Assembly: GCA_964023205.1 (NCBI GenBank)
Contig: OZ026840.1
Location: forward strand, 33,583,336 to 33,647,335
Direction: 5' to 3'
Length of the DNA stretch: 64,000 nt
DNA from: Lutraria lutraria
Lineage: Eukaryota > Mollusca > Bivalvia > Venerida > Mactridae
In this document: positions 62,450 through 64,000 of the stretch, piece after piece
How positions within the stretch are numbered: the first letter of the stretch is position 1
How the letters are laid out: each line of letters starts with the position of its first letter
Position numbers and translations under genes: made by a program
The notes under the pieces: model-generated
What the model was told of the DNA's origin: nothing
The model's input: only the letters and a program-made list of their open reading frames with translations
The model's database searches: none

Positions 62450-62630
62450 GTGTAACCTCCATGAACGGTCACCTCCGAACAACAGCCACCTCCCTGTTAC
62501 AACCAGTATACATGTACTAGCAGGCCAAATTAATACTTAACTCTATGTTCACTCTCTCAAGAACAACCACCTCCTTATAACAGCCGTTTTTTGTCCAATT
62601 GGTGGCTGTTATTGGGATGAAACTCAAATA
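62450..62630. mobile_element. MITE family D, copy 2
   Basis: CAGTGTAACCTCCATGAACG, then CCACCTCCCTGTTACAACCA and ACAACCACCTCCTTATAACA match the copy at 18965-19140. The right end is partly eroded. Confidence 0.7.
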
Positions 62631-62904
62631 ATCTCCGTATGTCAAATCTGACGATCAGCCAATATCTTGTACCCTCTGGGAGTCAGTGTTTTGTCCTTCC
62701 GTTTTGCACGTCCCATTGTGTTGGGTAGGTATATTTGGATTAACTGGGTTCTGGGGAAAGGTAATATCTTAAGGAAGGTTGGATATTTCGGCACGTGTCT
62801 TTATATCAGGAATCATTTTCTTAGCTACGTTCATTATAGACGCCAGTTGTTTCTTCTCAGTCATTTATTTCGGCATCAACAAGTTTATAAATGCAGTCTC
62901 TAGT

Positions 62905-62940
62905 TCGTCCGTCCGTCGTCCGTCCGTCCGTCCGTTTGTA
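62905..62940. repeat. GTCC microsatellite
   Basis: (GTCC)n with one interruption, TTCGTCCGTCCGTCGTCCGT and onward. Confidence 0.8.
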
Positions 62941-62944
62941 CATT

Positions 62945-63372
62945 TGTTCAAATCTGACCAGTGGTTTGTTCGTCTACTAAAGTGTTCACGTGATATTAAG
63001 TAACAGCAACACATTAACTGAATTAAATAAGTAATTAATTAACCACCAACTAATTATTTCCTATCGGAAAATAGTTGAGATAAAAACCCGTTATCTCTTA
63101 AATGTCGAATTTTCCGGACTTATGATTACCATCATAGGAAGTTTTACTTGAGCGACCTATAAACTATCAATTAGTCCTTTATCTATTATTGTCTAGGATT
63201 GATGTCAACTTATTCAACTTTGTTACCAAATAATATAAATCGGAGTCATTGAACGGGCAAAAAAGAATGACATATCAATAAAATACAATTTAAGTTATGC
63301 ACAAAGCTTGCTATGTCACAGTTATATTAAAATAAATCAAATAACAGTACCATGTAATCAATTAAATGGTGT
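62945..63372. other. Intergenic, nothing recognised
   Basis: No feature supported. Confidence 0.4.
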
Positions 63373-63520
63373 GGTAAGAGCAGTGGTGTAGGGGTAGAGC
63401 TTCGGACTCCTAACCCGGAGGTTGACCGGAGCCTTCACAATCCTTTCTTTCGGCGCGAGTACTGGTCAGAATCCAGGGAGAGTAGTTGATACAAGTTGTA
63501 AGAACTTGCTTTACAGTAAA
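63373..63520 (+). mobile_element. SINE with tRNA-Arg(CCT)-like head, copy 2, B box deleted
   Basis: GCAGTGGTGTAGGGGTAGAG, then GGACTCCTAACCCGGAGGTT, then directly CCGGAGCCTTCACAATCC. The 'GCGGGTTCGAATCCCG' segment of copy 1 is missing. Body words AGTACTGGTCAGAATCCAGG and AGTTGTAAGAACTTGCT match copy 1 in inverted orientation. Confidence 0.75.
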
Positions 63521-63717
63521 ATAAATAAGTTCAAATTAAATCAATCAATTAAATCTCGCAAGCATGGAATTTTACGTAAACAATATCTTTTGCTGGCGGC
63601 ATTTACTAGCCACAGTTGTATTGTATGAACGAGTCCAATAATTTCTGCAGCCAGTAACTTACTGACCGATATTGTTAAGGACTTTATTCCGGTGTATGTT
63701 TATTAGTCCAAATAATT

Positions 63718-63758
63718 CAGGTACGTACATGTATATGTTAATATACGTACATTACCTG
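63718..63758. mobile_element. Possible palindromic micro-insertion, copy 7 (41 bp, 8-bp flanks)
   Basis: CAGGTACGTACATGTATATG and the later ATATACGTACATTACCTG form an imperfect palindrome. AAATAATT flanks both sides (63710-63717, 63759-63766). The target repeat is 8 rather than 7 bp and the terminus is CAGGTA, so membership is uncertain. Confidence 0.5.
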
Positions 63759-63777
63759 AAATAATTGTACTCTACAG

Positions 63778-63934
63778 ATGAATATCGAGACACTTTAGAT
63801 TTGACGAGTACAAATGCCGAACGATCAGAATTGTAGTGTCGGTTAAGTTTTACTCTATGGCTATTTCAAAGACCTATATCATCAACGCTCATCCGTATTT
63901 GTACTCGTCAAATCTAAAGTGTCTCGATATTCAT
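63778..63934. repeat. Perfect 38-bp inverted repeat with 81-bp loop
   Basis: Arms 63778-63815 and 63897-63934, beginning ATGAATATCGAGACACTTTA, are exact reverse complements. The loop holds CAAAGACCTATAT at 63867, which resembles one end of the micro-insertion at 37216. No target duplication seen. Confidence 0.85.
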
Positions 63935-64000
63935 AAACAGCATTGTTATACGCCGTGTAGAGCTTACAACGTATAGGGCTTACATCTAAGCTCTATACGT

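Overview
This window is animal nuclear DNA, most likely from a bivalve mollusc. It is AT-rich, has spliced genes with standard GT/AG introns, and holds several repeat types that I associate with bivalve genomes: tandem blocks of 'TGACCTAGTTTTTGACCCC' units ending in a 'GAGGGCCAAGATGGCCC' hairpin, 'CTCCGCGGTCGGAG' arrays, tRNA-derived SINEs and many MITEs. The bivalve assignment comes from overall character, not from a database search.

Five genes can be supported. (1) URM1, the ubiquitin-related sulfur carrier, has five exons on the minus strand (8274 down to 4941) and gives a complete 99-residue protein ending in Gly-Gly. (2) A 14-exon plus-strand gene (12726-23501) encodes a seryl-tRNA synthetase-like protein, probably mitochondrial. 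Its C-terminus lacks a recognisable class II motif 3, which suggests a SLIMP-type paralogue rather than an active SerRS. Exon 9 contains an apparent one-base frameshift. (3) An intronless rhodopsin-like peptide GPCR lies at 30203-31237. (4) An intronless heparan-sulfate-type sulfotransferase lies at 41557-42828. (5) A four-exon secreted cysteine-rich protein lies at 53125-56140, with three CxC modules encoded one per exon. A further signal-peptide exon at 60108-60191 has the same phase and may start a related gene that leaves the window.

The rest is mostly mobile-element sequence. URM1 sits between two near-identical inverted copies of a roughly 1.1-1.3 kb tandem-unit element (2531-3821 and 11376-12497). 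A 2.15-kb hAT-like element (20025-22178, 8-bp TSD) sits in intron 12 of the SerRS-like gene. A 3.56-kb element (43764-47321) has 120-bp terminal inverted repeats and an 8-bp TSD, lies beside a 343-bp TTAA-flanked MITE, and has no superfamily I can recognise. There are also gypsy integrase and Tc1/mariner transposase fossils, five or more SINE copies, several MITE families, a foldback element at 10163-10961, and a 77-bp tandem array at 38989-39605 that contains the end of a MITE.

The most unusual signal is a set of very short palindromic insertions of 19-42 bp. They start CAAGGAC, CAAAGAC or CAGAGAC and consist of two inverted ends with no interior. Each is bounded by a perfect 7-bp direct repeat that differs from site to site. 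Six copies meet this description (21870, 33594, 33697, 37216, 40562, 40747), and a seventh possible relative with 8-bp flanks lies at 63718. They look like MITEs reduced to their two ends, or like an undescribed insertion process that makes 7-bp duplications.
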